Shown here: in pieces, positions 1-9,226 of the stretch
Numbering within the stretch: position 1 is the stretch's first letter
How the letters are laid out: every line of letters starts with the position of its first letter
Source: Saccoglossus kowalevskii
Lineage: Eukaryota > Hemichordata > Enteropneusta > Harrimaniidae
NCBI RefSeq assembly: GCF_000003605.2
Contig: NW_003143839.1
Location: 12,482 to 26,326 of the forward strand
Length of the DNA: 13,845 bases
Direction: 5' to 3'
The notes under the pieces: model-generated
Databases searched by the model: none
Told to the model about the DNA's origin: nothing
The model's input: only the letters and a program-made list of their open reading frames with translations
Program-made: the position numbers and the translations under genes

Positions 1-32
1 GGAAAAAAAACTGTTGATGAGCGTCTCGTTGT

Positions 33-700
33 GACCGTGTTGTCAAGCTTGACTTCCGCTGTCGCCATGTTTACTATTTGACACGAGTTGAGGCGTTGCG
101 TTGTCCACCCATTTTTCTCCCATCCATGAGTTCGACATCGATAAAACTAAAATAAATGATGTCCATATGTCCCCGTGCTCGCATTGATATGCGGCATTAT
201 TACAAATGTTTGGCGATTTTCTGAAAAAACGACCGTCATTCTCCCTGGTGTTTCAATGTATACGGTGGTATTTTATTTCGATCGCCATTTTGACCATCGA
301 TGCGACATATATGTTTGTCCACCCATTTTTTCCACAATCACCGACGCGACGCCTATAGAATTGATCAAAAAATATTTATTAGGTGTTTGCGGTCGCATTA
401 ATAGGTGGTATTTTGGTAAATAATGTGTAACCTTTCGAAAAAATGACTTAAATTAGCGACCGTGTGCTGACTTCCGCCATCGCTATGTTTATTTACTATT
501 TGACATGATTTGAGACGTTGCGTTGTCCATCCATTTTATCCACATGCATGAGGTCGACATCAATTAAAAAAGTTTTTTTTTGTATGAGTCCTTGTGCTTG
601 CATTGACATGCAACATTTATTACAACCTCGAAAAACTCCTCGTCATCGCTAAAATATTCCCAAGCATTCTGATCGACCTCCATTTTGAAAATGACGCATG
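33..700. repeat. Tandem duplication, about 425-bp unit with 210-bp sub-periodicity
   Basis: The stretch beginning GACCGTGT at 33 is repeated, diverged, from 458: both contain GACTTCCGC (51, 469), a CTATTTGACA block, GACGTTGCGTTGTCC-like text and a poorly conserved tail ending near a CCATTTTGA motif. A shorter shared word, TGTCCA(C/T)CCATTTT, occurs at 102, 316 and 524, so the unit itself may have arisen by doubling of a roughly 210-bp piece. No coding signal: the open frame at 175-423 has no recognisable domain and runs across the repeat. Old noncoding repeat, family unknown. Confidence 0.6.
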
Positions 701-710
701 TAGCTATTTA

Positions 711-799
711 GCATAATCTCGTTCTCGCGAAACCCCGTAAATCGTGAGAATTGACCTAATTACCATAATTACGTTCGGGATTTTGCGAGATTATTCATG
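711..799. repeat. Small imperfect inverted repeat
   Basis: The left arm begins at 711 with GCATAATCTCG followed by CGCGAAACCCCG. The right arm ending at 799 reads, on the minus strand, CATGAATAATCTCG then a CGCAAAATCCCG-like block. The left arm has four extra bases between its two blocks. The 89-bp length and the CpG-containing ends suggest a tiny fold-back or MITE relic. No target duplication could be verified. Confidence 0.4.
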
Positions 800-939
800 A
801 CCAGACGATGAGTTTACTAGTTAGTTTATTTGCGTTGTACACCGTTATGTAAACTCGCACTAATGTGTTTTTAATTATGCAAAGCAACATCGTACAAAGA
901 AAATAACCTTGTTTCCTATCCCTTTGTTGAGGGTCTATG

Positions 940-1263
940 GCTTAACGTATGAGTGATTGTCCGTCGTTACTTTTTTGACATCTTCTTGACAACTACAAAC
1001 CTGAATACTTTGATACTTGGTATATATGTACCTTGAGTAGACCTCTTTCAGATTTGTTCATTTCATGATGATATCTTCAATTCTTTTGATGAATATTTTT
1101 GTAATTTTTGGTAAAAAGTGATATTTTCGTCTTCTTGTTAAAAACTGCAAGTCTGATTGCTTTGATACTATACATATTGTTAATTTTCTAATGATATCTT
1201 CAGTTCTTTAATTGAAATGTGCATTGCTAACAGCAAAGCTATCTCAGCCGACAGGCTGCTTGT
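940..1263 (+). repeat. Dispersed repeat family, copy 1
   Basis: From about 1036 this copy shares long stretches with 2869-3047 and 3129-3366: TTTGTTCATTT, GATATCTTCA, GAATATTTTTG, AAAAAGTGA, GCAAGTCTGATT, TTTAATTGAAATGTGCATTG and the terminal CAGCCGACAGGCTGCTTGT. Each unit contains a weaker internal repeat about 128 bp apart (GATATCTTCAATTCT and GATATCTTCAGTTCT). The preceding 940-1035 looks like a more decayed unit, with an actttgatac motif. Similarity to the next copy stops right after CTGCTTGT at 1263, which suggests a natural end of the element. Noncoding. Confidence 0.7.
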
Positions 1264-1408
1264 ATTTTATTAAACTCAAATTAAAACACAATCCTATATG
1301 GGAACACATTTTAATCGATTTCATATCACTATATGAAAAGTTGGTTCAACTATATTAAAATTTAATTCAATATGTGTCTGTTCCACTGATATCTCAAGAA
1401 CCAATTAT
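1264..1408. other. AT-rich noncoding spacer
   Basis: AT-rich sequence with no open frame of note. Its last part (ATATCTCAAGAACCA at 1390) looks like the entry into the tandem repeat that follows. Confidence 0.4.
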
Positions 1409-1663
1409 CAGATTTTAATGAAACTTTGTACATAGATGTTTTGGAATAATGCTCAGGTCTGATTGGTTTTTGGTTGAAATCTGTGCATATTAATTACATG
1501 ATTTGCATAATTAACCAAATTTAAGCATTATCAATTGTTTCTCATATACTACATGTATTAAACAGATTTCAATGAAACTTCCTAATACTCTAAAATAATG
1601 CTGAGACCTGATTATTTTTTGACTGAAATTATGTGCATATTAATTACCCAAATTAACAATATG
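1409..1663. repeat. 154-bp tandem duplication
   Basis: CAGATTT(T/C)AATGAAACTT starts at 1409 and again at 1563. Both units continue with AATAATGCT(C/G)AG, a CTGATT block, GAAAT and TGTGCATATTAATTAC, ending in a short AATTAAC. The second unit stops near 1663. Divergence between units is substantial, so the duplication is old. Noncoding. Confidence 0.65.
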
Positions 1664-1777
1664 TAGCATTAGAAGTAGACAGACTTGACATGTCTAATCA
1701 CAATTAAGAGACAAGTAAAATAATGTCGCTTGCAAACGACTCTGTTCTATCATCCTTGACCTTTAAGCATCTGCTTC

Positions 1778-1798
1778 CGTGCGTGCGTGCGTGCGTGC
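1778..1798 (+). repeat. CGTG microsatellite
   Basis: Five consecutive GTGC units, followed by degenerate CTTCCATC/GTGTGCGTG words to about 1830. It sits directly in front of the 280-293-bp tandem repeat, and a similar GTGTCTGTGCATCCGTGTGTG stretch occurs at about 10398. Confidence 0.8.
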
Positions 1799-1841
1799 TT
1801 CCATCCATGTGTGCGTGCTTCCATGTGTACATCCGAATGGC

Positions 1842-2700
1842 GGCCATTTTTGTTCTAAAAAATCATAAAAATCAAGCATTTCTCGGCTGTTTACGGATGA
1901 ATTTTGTTCAAACTCGATATATACATTAGACATTATGGGACCTTGCTGCAAATAATTTTGTTTTTCAGATTAGATTCAAAATGGCCGACTGGTTGCCATT
2001 TTGTTTTATGTCTGACTTGCTTTCACTGATTATGTTCAAATTTTAAATATTCATTATACATCATGTCATAAATAAACAGATATATGGGTTTGACGATCCT
2101 ATTCAAAATGGCCGAATGGTGGCCATTTTTGTGCTAAAAAAATCATCAAACATCTAGCATTTCTGGATGGATTTCGTTCAAACTTGGTACATACATTAGA
2201 CATTATGGGTTCCTAATGCACATCATTTTATTTTTCAGATCAGTTTCAAAATGGCTATCTGGTGGCCATTTTGTTTTAATGAATGGGCTTCTAGACCCAT
2301 ATCTCCGACTAGTTTTGACTGATTATGTTCAAATTTTTAATATTCATTATACATCATGTCATAGATATACGAATATATTGGTTTGACGATCCTTTTCAAA
2401 GTGGGAAAATGGTGGCTATTTTTGTGCTAAAAAAATCCTCAAATATCAAGCATTTCTGGCATTTCTGGATGAATTTTGTTCAAACTTGGTACATACATTA
2501 GACATTACAGGTTCCTGATGCACATCATTTTATTTGTCAGATTGGATTCAAAATGGCTGACTGGCGGCCATTTTGTTTTAATGATTGGGCTTCTAGAGCT
2601 ATATCTCTTAAATGCTTTGACTGATTATATTCAAATTTTATATTTTCATTATACATCATGTTATATACATATATATATACATGTATTCAAAATGACTGAT
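1842..2700. repeat. Three-copy 280-293-bp tandem repeat with AAAATGGC palindromes
   Basis: Units start with GGC(C/T)ATTTTTGT at 1842, 2121 and 2414, giving spacings of 279 and 293. All carry a CATTTCT block, GTTCAAACT(T/C)G, ACATACATTAGACATTA (weaker in unit 1), a TTTTTCAGAT-like block, CAAAATGGC followed about 10 bases later by GCCATTTTGTTTTA, and a TATTCATTATACATCATGT tail. The AAAATGGC...GCCATTTT pair can form a hairpin and occurs about twice per unit, so each unit may itself be a fused pair of half-units. The 2476-2784 open frame is a by-product of the repeat and not a gene. Confidence 0.85.
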
Positions 2701-2799
2701 TTATCTCTCAATATGGACAAGTTCTTTTTTGACGATCAAATACAAATGTCAATCATTTTAATGTTAAAAATATCATATTCCTGACATGGTTATATTCCA

Positions 2800-2868
2800 G
2801 CTATATTACTATAAACAAAACTATATATCTTAATTTGATAACTAACAGGGACTGTGCCATGTATGGCT
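2800..2868 (+). repeat. Short dispersed repeat, partner of 10478-10539
   Basis: This segment and 10478-10539 share GCTAT(A/G)TTAC, AACAAAACTATATA, a TTTGAT/TTTGTTAACT region and CTGTGCCATG(T/C)ATGG in the same order and orientation. The copy here has about ten extra bases before CTGTGCC. Noncoding, family unknown. Confidence 0.6.
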
Positions 2869-3366
2869 TGTTGATGAATATTTTTGTCATTTTTGGTGAA
2901 AAGTGATATTTTTGAATTCTTGTTGAAAACAGAAAGTCTGATTGCTTAGATACTACACATATTGTACATTTTCTAATGATATCTTCTGTTCTTTAATTGA
3001 AATGTGCATTGCTAACAGAGGAGCTATCTCAGCCGACAGGCTGCTTGTTTGTAAAAAGTGATATTTTTGTCTTTTTGTTAAAAACCAAAAGTCCAATTGC
3101 TTTAATATTACATATATAGATACTACATATAGGTCTCTCTCAAATTTGTTCATTTGATGATAATATCTTCAATTCTCTAATTTCAATGAATATTTTTGGC
3201 ATTTTTGATAAAAAGTGACATTTTCGAATTCTTGTTGAAAACAGCAAGTCTGATTACTTTGATACTACCGGTATACATATTGTTCATTTTCTAATGATAT
3301 CTTCAGTTCTTAATTGAAATGTGCATTGCTAACAGCGGACCTATCTCAGTCAACAGGCTGCTTGTT
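2869..3366 (+). repeat. Dispersed repeat family, copies 2 and 3 with a partial unit between
   Basis: Copy 2 (2869-3047) lacks the 5' part seen in copy 1 and ends with CAGCCGACAGGCTGCTTGT. A partial unit (3048-3128) follows, with GTAAAAAGTGATATTTTTG and a degenerate AAGTCCAATTGCTTT. Copy 3 (3129-3366) is the fullest and ends with a CAACAGGCTGCTTGTT variant. The CAGCC-GACA-GGCTG string at the conserved end is a minimal 5-bp stem-loop. A tandem arrangement with partial units suggests unequal exchange after insertion. Confidence 0.7.
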
Positions 3367-3501
3367 CAAGACTTTCATCCAAAATTACCTTTCCCTACTG
3401 CACTGAGAGAACAACTGAGCATGCTTAGAATAAATGATTAGCTTAGATTGTAATTGACCTTGATCTGAAATAGTGACAGGTGGGTCATACCATTACCAAT
3501 C
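3237..3501 (+). repeat. Left arm of a long inverted repeat flanking the retroelement
   Basis: This 265-bp segment is matched in reverse complement by 9829-10123 at a visibly high identity: only scattered single-base differences plus one 33-34-bp indel. It starts inside copy 3 of the dispersed repeat (from AACAGCAAGTCTGATTAC) and runs past that family's usual end through TCAAGACTTTCATCC, GAGCATGCT, AATGATTAGCTTAG, GACCTTGATCTG and CAGGTGGGTC to CCATTACCAATC, where both arms lose similarity. The arms enclose about 6.3 kb that includes the whole DIRS-like element. Confidence 0.85.
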
Positions 3502-3739
3502 TCAGTAGAAAATGTAGAAGGGTGTCAGGGCTACATTTTTATGGGAATTATAGTGGTGATACTGAAACAAACCAAGATCCTGGTAATATACAAAGACCTG
3601 AATTAACAAAGAAGTCAAGTTGTTATTAAAGGTACATCAAGGTTTACCATGATTTATGAATGCAGTTTTTTTGAGCATGTAGGAGACATAGTTTTATGAC
3701 TGAGAATCTAGGAATCTAGTATTAGTGATCGACCTAATT
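3502..3739. other. Noncoding spacer before the retroelement
   Basis: AT-rich single-copy-looking sequence without a recognisable gene. Base composition shifts sharply to GC-richer text after about 3735-3930, which is why the left limit of the retroelement is placed near here. Confidence 0.4.
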
Positions 3740-3929
3740 ACGGTAAAGGCTTTCCATTATGAGGGGCCCCTTTTTTTACCTGTGTTAGTTGAATCGCCGG
3801 CTCAGTTTTTTATTCACCGGGTTCCGAATTTTGGCACTGTGAATTTGCTCGTTTTTTTCACTATCTCATTTTCGTGTTGTTTTTTTTTCGGACTGCAATA
3901 TGCCTAAGTCGTAAAAAAGACGAAGTATG

Positions 3930-5697
3930 TCTCGACACAACAGTCGGGACGTAAGACATGCTCATCCTGCCTTTTACAATGCCTGTTTGGGTCCCGCCTA
4001 TTGCCTTTCACGCTCGGTTGCATCAAGGACTCAGGGCATTGCCTGAGAGTCTCTGCGATCGATGGGATCCTAAAACGTAGTTGCATTGAGGGAGGTAAAA
4101 AGCTGAAGGCAAGCGATAAAAGGGGAAATCCCTAGCCGCATGCTAGCTATGTAATGTCTGTTTCAATGAGTGAAAAATCTCTCCCTCCACTTGGTAATCG
4201 CTGAGATTGTTGGAGACTTGGCGCGATTTGACTCCCTGCTCGAGTTGGCGGGGGCGACGATTGAGTCAAGACCGCCGGAACAGTTTACCATTGAGGTAAC
4301 GGAAAGGGCGGTCGATAGTGTGGGAACACCGATGGTGGATCTAAATTCTCCCAACATGGAGTGGGCTTCCCCATCGGATATTACCAAGGCTAATGAACAT
4401 CGGTCAACCGCTTTTGCGGGGAGATCAGGGTTCATAGTCGCCATGCGACTGACGTTGATAAACGGCGTGTTCCCTCTGGGGCGCCATCATCGGCACTAAG
4501 TCCCGCGGTGGAATCGGCACGTCTCTTAGAGACTGAACCGTTTCAATCCACCGGTACTTTACCGTTACCAACGCAGCCTGAGTGCATTGCGCAATCGCAG
4601 GGACAGGTCCTGTTGCCTCCCTGTACCGGTTCAGGGGCGGTGGGCAGAGATATTGCCTGTACCACCACAAAGGCTAGGGTCAGGTGTGTCCCTTTCTCCC
4701 AGAGATCTCTCCTTCAGAGGGTCAGTGGGGGGGGGGACAATTCACATCAGTGGGAAGGGGAGCACCCACTTCTTTTATAGAAGGGGGCCCTCTCTTCGGA
4801 ACGGATCGCTTTACGTGTCCTTTACGTGGCCGTATTCCCCACCCTCCTCAGACTCGGGCTAACCAGGCATTGTTTCCTGCTACTTCCCAAGTTCTCTCTT
4901 ATGACTCTGCGAAGAGGGGGGGGGGTCTCCAGTGTTGGTACCCCTGGACAGGCTGGTACGCAACCCTCTTATGGGGGACAGCAACCACTTCCCCGACAGG
5001 AGGGGGCGAGCGCTTTGTTGTTTCTCGTCCCCACTTTGGCGGGGCAGTCACAGGATACCCAACCAACCGGAGCCCAGCTGTCCCTTACTAATATGCAGTT
5101 AAGGTAGCAGCTTGTGAACCGTGCAGTGACGACCACGAGACTCTTGTTTCGTACGGGGCTGGTGGTAACCCCCCCCTCCGATGGGGAGTCACCTCTGTTT
5201 TCATCGGCGCTCTCCCTTCCCACTGCCGACGTGGAAACCACGCCTGTCAGCCAACTCCCCTGGGCACCTTGTGTGACCCAGGCTATGGAGGGGGCTCAGA
5301 AGGTGATGGAGGGGGCGATTGGTACCCTTCGGGGAAAAAGGACAAACAACTTGAACCTGGTTTCGTAGCGGTCACGTTCAATGCCTTCCGTTGGGTCAAT
5401 CGATACCCAATTGGGGCTACGCAAACCGTCGATGGTTCCCCTGAGTGGGACACTCGCACGGTACCACAGCCTGCTCCACGGGTTCCCCGTCCCGATCCCG
5501 GTACCCGTACTTTTGTTAAGGCGGGTAGTGCAGATAGGGAAAGCCACGTTGCATGGTCATTTGACCGGCACCAGAGCCTACTAGTGCATATGGCTTTACG
5601 GACGGAACTTAGACCCATTAATTTTTTAGAATGGGCTTCTTTAGCATTAGAGCGCCAGCTAACTTTGCTAAGTTCTGACCATCTGAGTGCTCAGCAA
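3930..5697 (+). pseudogene. Gag-like first ORF of the DIRS element, broken
   Basis: Position upstream of the polymerase and composition mark this as the structural (ORF1/gag-like) gene. At 3987-4070 one frame contains an ALPESLCDRWDP string of the Cys/His/Trp-rich kind found at the start of metazoan DIRS ORF1 products. Open stretches follow in different frames (4170-4499, 4684-5091, 5269-5697). The last ends with an alpha-helical-looking segment, LEWASLALERQLTLLSS, which resembles the conserved C-terminal part of these proteins. Frames must change several times, and homopolymer G runs (about 4727 and 4914) sit near the breaks. The exact start cannot be given. The family call rests on context and these short matches, so it is less certain than the enzymatic domains. 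Confidence 0.6.
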
Positions 5698-6120
5698 TGA
5701 ACCTGTATCCTCAGGCAGATGGGCCAGTCCCTGGCGGCGCAGAGAGTCTCTGCCCTCTTGGCAGGAGCGGTTTCGGCTGAGCGCGAGGCAGTGCTTGGTC
5801 TGTGCACCTATCCTACTCCAGCGGGAGACGAGTTTGATCCCCTGTGGAGAAGGCCTTGGGGGCGTGACCGGCTATTTGGTGGCCTCCCATTCTAGGGACC
5901 GGGGGGCCGCGAAGTCTCTTTGAAGGTTTCGCCAGCTGCCTGGACATGGATGGCGGTACGACTCCGGGTCTCCCTCCCCGGGCTCCCCGGGCTTAGTCTC
6001 CCCCTCTTCGTCCTCCCATTCTGGAGGAGAGGGGAACACTAGCTCTGAACCCCCGTCCGCTTCCTTCCCGTGGGGTCGTGCCTTATGCAGCACATACCAG
6101 CTTGGCGCAGGAGGGTTCTC
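5698..6120 (+). pseudogene. Gag/pol junction region of the DIRS element
   Basis: About 420 bp between the gag-like tail and the reverse transcriptase. One frame reads through GQSLAAQRVSALLAGAVSAE at about 5715-5774 and on to LFGGLP before a TAG near 5893. This Ala-rich helix looks like the end of the first ORF. The remainder (5900-6120) is Pro/Ser-rich in every frame and has no clear domain. A CCCCGGGCTCCCCGGGC stretch near 5977 adds a short GC-rich repeat. Confidence 0.45.
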
Positions 6121-6765
6121 GATCCCTGGACTCTCGAAGTAGTGTCGCATGGATATCAGATTTCTCTCCGGTCTCCTCCTCCTCTGACTCCTGACCCTCC
6201 CTCAGGTCTTATACCGAAGGACGAGGTCAAGGTGGAGACGATCTGACAGGAAGTAGCAAGCCTTCTGGAGAAATCAGGTTTGTGGAACTCAAGCGCTTCC
6301 GGATGGATACACCGCTTCAGTACTTCTGTCAGTGCACTCGGGCGATTGGTTGGCGTCGCTGGATTTGAGCGATGCTTACCTCCACATTCCCATTCACCAC
6401 TCATGCAGCCGGTATCTCAGATTTCCATTATAGGGCAAAGTCTACGAGTTTACCGCCCTCCCCCTTGGTCTGTGCACGGCACCGTATGTCTTCACCAGAG
6501 TGCTAAGACAGGTGACCCAGCTGCTACACCGGTCGTCAGTCTATCTGAGCCCATATCTCGATGACTGGTTAATACACAACCGAGACAGGAGGTCATAGTG
6601 GAGCATGTGCGGTTGACGCAGACGCTCCTACACGAGTTGGGCTTTTTTAATAAATATTGCCAAGTCCAACCCAATACTGTCCCACAGCCTGGTTTTCTGG
6701 GTATGCAGTTCAATATGGGGCAAGGGTGCGTTTGCCCTCGCAGGATTGATGCGGCTCTCTGGTAG
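6121..6765 (+). pseudogene. DIRS reverse transcriptase domain, broken
   Basis: Would copy element RNA into cDNA. The first frame begins DPWTLEVVSHGYQI (6121-6162), the typical lead-in of DIRS polymerases, and continues to VASLLEKSG with an in-frame TGA at about 6244. After a shift and an apparent loss of the segment between LLEK and the finger motif, the palm is clear from 6338: SGDWLASLDLSDAYLHIPIH carries the first catalytic Asp, FTALPLGLCTAPYVFTRVLR is the LPFG-type motif B, and YLDDWL (6554-6571) has the paired catalytic Asp residues. Stops lie at 6431-6433 and 6596-6598. From 6601 another frame holds LLHELGFF and PGFLGMQFNMG, the thumb-proximal 'lGf ... FLGm' motif, ending at TAG 6763-6765. 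Catalytic residues survive but the frame does not. Confidence 0.93.
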
Positions 6766-6832
6766 AGCTCGCCAGCCAACTTCAGTCGACGGGATCGGTG
6801 TCGATGTGCGAACTGTTGCGGCCTTTTGGTAA

Positions 6833-7393
6833 ATGACTTCAGTTCGCTGTCTGGTCCCGTTAGCAGTTCTCTGGTCTCAACAGATTCAGAGGTGCTCACT
6901 GGACTACAGGATCCACTTGCGGAACATGATGTTTAGGGTTCAATTGTCGGACCAAGCGATGACGGCCCCCCTTTGGCGGTAGGACGCATGGCACTTGGAG
7001 ACGGGAACACCCCTAGATCCAACGACTTCCTCGCTGACTCTCATTACAGATGCGTCGCCCCAGAGATGGGGCGGTCATCTGAGGGACCTTCAGGTTCAAG
7101 GGGACGTGGCCGTCCGCATATTGCACCATCACATCTATTGGTTGGAGTTGCAGACCGTCCTACTGTCTGAAAATCTTTCAGGAAGTCGCACACCACCACA
7201 GAGTTCTGCTTCGGACAGACAACACCTCAGTAGTGTCGTACATCAAGGAGGGGTGGGACGCGTTCCCCCACGTTGTCGAAGCTAGCGGAAGAGATTCTCC
7301 TTTGGTGCCTGGATAACCAAGTTGATCTATCGCCATACCACCTTCCGGGGATCCGCAACAGTGGCAGACGCTCTCTCGAGATGTATTCGGTTC
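6833..7393 (+). pseudogene. Connection and RNase H domain of the DIRS polymerase, broken
   Basis: Would remove RNA from the RNA-DNA hybrid. A linker frame from 6833 (MTSVRCLVPLAVLWSQQIQR) runs through a TAG near 6977 to ITDASPQRWGGHL, whose Asp (7049-7051) is the first RNase H acidic residue. HIYWLELQTVLL holds the Glu. After a frameshift, LLRTDNTSVVSYI holds the next Asp (7218-7220). After another, KLAEEILLWCLDNQVDLSPY runs from 7279 to HLPGIRN (7339-7359). The closing VADALSR motif with the last Asp is at 7361-7381 in yet another frame. At least three frame changes within 560 bp show long decay under no selection. Confidence 0.9.
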
Positions 7394-7812
7394 CAGTGGC
7401 AGACCCCCCAATGGGTGGCGACTGGCCGTTTTGTCTCTGGGATGGGTCCTAGATAGTTCTGTTTGCCAATCACTGGAATGCCAAGCTCCCGACGTACATG
7501 TCACTCCTCCCCGAGACGAGCGCTTTCGTCACGTACGCTCTATAGATCTCTTGGAGTCGCAGGGACTCTTACGCCTTTCTCCTTTCAACTGGGCACCAAG
7601 TGTTGGAGAATTTGTGACTCGAGCCCACCTGTATACTGACTTGGGTGGCACCCAATTGGCCTGTGAAGGTCTGACTCCCAAAGTTGCTGGAACTTCTAGT
7701 CGAGTCTCCCGTAGAGTTGCCGGATCTTCCGGATCTGTTGTCCCAGCCGGACGGCACTCTACCGATGAGCCCCGCGCTATTCCATATTTACGCGTGGAGG
7801 CTATCAATTAAC
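7394..7812 (+). pseudogene. Methyltransferase-like linker region of the DIRS element, broken
   Basis: Lies between RNase H and recombinase, where DIRS elements carry a region compared with phage N6-adenine methyltransferases. Visible pieces: NAKLPTYMSLLPETSAFVTY (about 7480-7540), then a stop, an SRRDSYAF string that precedes the expected FPPF-type motif, and from about 7643 the frame WVAPNWPVKV, PKLLELLVE, LPDLPDLLSQPDGTLPMSPA and LFHIYAWRLS, which is the conserved end of this region. The PP motif itself is not intact here. Assignment to the methyltransferase fold is from family knowledge; the sequence alone shows only homology to the DIRS linker. Confidence 0.6.
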
Positions 7813-7816
7813 TCGT

Positions 7817-8840
7817 GCAAGCACTAGGCTTTTCTGCAGAGTTGTCCAAGTTACTTTGGCACAGTCGGACGGCACCAGACGTTTGTACGAATCCATATGG
7901 AGACCGTACATTGATTGGTGTGATGGAAGGGAGATTGATCATCTCAGTCCCTCTATTAGTGAGGTAGCCGATTGTTTCCTATATCTTTTGATCAAGGAAA
8001 ATCTATATCAACAAATCTTGGATACCGGTCAGTTTTATTCCCAGTTTTATCAGAATCTGCTGGACTGAAACTGGTTTCGAGTTCTATTATGTTACAACTG
8101 TTTTAGTCTTTCTGCTCGAAGGGGCCACGCGCCAAGGGGCTAGCTAATTCTCCTGACTGGGACTTGTCGTTGGTCTAACGGCGTTACCCCTTCGAGTCTA
8201 TGGATAAGGCGGACACTAAGTAAACAGTTTTTTCTTTTTACTCTAGCGTCACGTAGGCGATGCTCAGAGCTATGGGGCACTGTCCTTTAATGGCGGATGT
8301 GCCTCTTTTATAAACTCACTAGTTATTTTGAAGACTCGGCCGGGCTTTCTTGCCAGGAATCCCAGGGCGTGACCCTGAGCCGACTGTCCTCCCACGCCTC
8401 ACTTACATAGTGGGCAAGGAGGACCATCTGGGACGGATTCTATGCCCAGTCCGAGCTTCGAGTCTGTTATGTTTGTCTGTTATGGGCGAGGCAAACAGAG
8501 CCACCCTCCTTCGAATATCACCATTTCGCGGCGGATTGGTTGTATACGGTTGTGGAAGTGTATATTTAACTGCTTCTTCATCGATTTGTTTGCAACACCA
8601 CCAGGTGAAGGCACACAAGGTATATGGGGTAGCTAACTCATTGGCTTTGATGTCTGGGGCGTCACTCGAGCAGGTGCTTCGAGCAGGGTTCTGGAGATCT
8701 CAGAATGTCTTCATAACTATTACCTGAGAGACCTCCAAGCACTGCAGGAGGGTCTCTACAGGTTGGGTCCAGTGGTGGCGGGTCAGTGTTCGTTGACCCA
8801 GCCCGCACCACCTAGGGGCCCTATTGCGCGACAGCGGTAA
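7817..8840 (+). pseudogene. DIRS tyrosine recombinase, broken
   Basis: Would integrate the circular double-stranded DNA intermediate without a target-site duplication. The N-terminal core-binding domain is seen at 7856-7990 as TRRLYESIWRPYIDWCDGRE followed by EVADCFLYLLIKE. After shifts, FFLFTLASRRRCSEL (8228-8272) is motif I with the first catalytic Arg region. TYIVGKEDHLGRILCPVRA at about 8404-8460 precedes the active-site helices. VKAHKVYGVANSLAL (8605-8649) is the HxxR motif, but Tyr (8623-8625) replaces Arg. YYLRDL (8718-8735) carries the presumed nucleophilic Tyr, in a different frame from the HxxR motif, and the tail LYRLGPVVAGQCS ends at TAA 8838-8840. About 1 kb total, the usual length for this domain. 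Confidence 0.9.
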
Positions 8841-9226
8841 TGCGATAGTGTCTTCAGTCGAAACCAGCCATTTTTGCTTGACGCAGTTGGTTTCGTTCGG
8901 CGCTATCACACCCCAGCAATACACTGTTTTGAAGCATTAAAATTGTTGGGGCCCTATTTTATTGTTCAGTCGACCGGCTTGGTAAGCCTCCCCATATTGG
9001 GGGGGGGGGGGGTTCTACTTGCGAGGCACCCGGTCCCTGAAGAGTGAAGAGTCGCCTGAGTGGTTTTATCCTGGGCCAAGACTCCTCGTTAGCGAGTAGT
9101 TTTAGATTTCTCTCAGGTTTTTGACCTTTCTTTTTTGTGTCGAAAAATATACATTTCAGCCGTCGAAGCTTCCCCACCTCCGGTGAGCGTGCTACTCAGC
9201 CTACGAGTAATAAATGAAATTTATTA
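8841..9226 (+). other. 3' untranslated region of the DIRS element
   Basis: No coding domain is recognisable after the recombinase stop. Contents: a 14-base G run (8999-9012), a pyrimidine-rich TTGACCTTTCTTTTTTG stretch at about 9121, and AATAAA at 9209-9214 inside the near-palindrome AATAAATGAAATTTATT. AATAAA in this place would serve as a poly(A) signal of an active copy. Confidence 0.5.

Noticed and set aside
2476-2784. 102-residue hydrophobic open frame
   Set aside because: Lies across a noncoding tandem repeat; the other units do not keep the frame.
4425-7807. Numerous overlapping open frames on the minus strand in the GC-rich middle region
   Set aside because: Shadows of the + strand retroelement frames; none shows a recognisable domain.
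3761-8960. GGGGCCC words near 3764 and 8949 as terminal repeats of the DIRS element
   Set aside because: Only a short GC word is shared; flanking similarity does not extend convincingly in either orientation.
3796-9175. Possible split direct repeat between 3796-3935 and 9049-9175 (shared TCGCC, GTTTT(T)TAT and a T-rich GTGT(C/T)G block)
   Set aside because: Similarity is weak, needs many gaps and is driven by T-rich text. An alignment score against shuffled sequence would decide.
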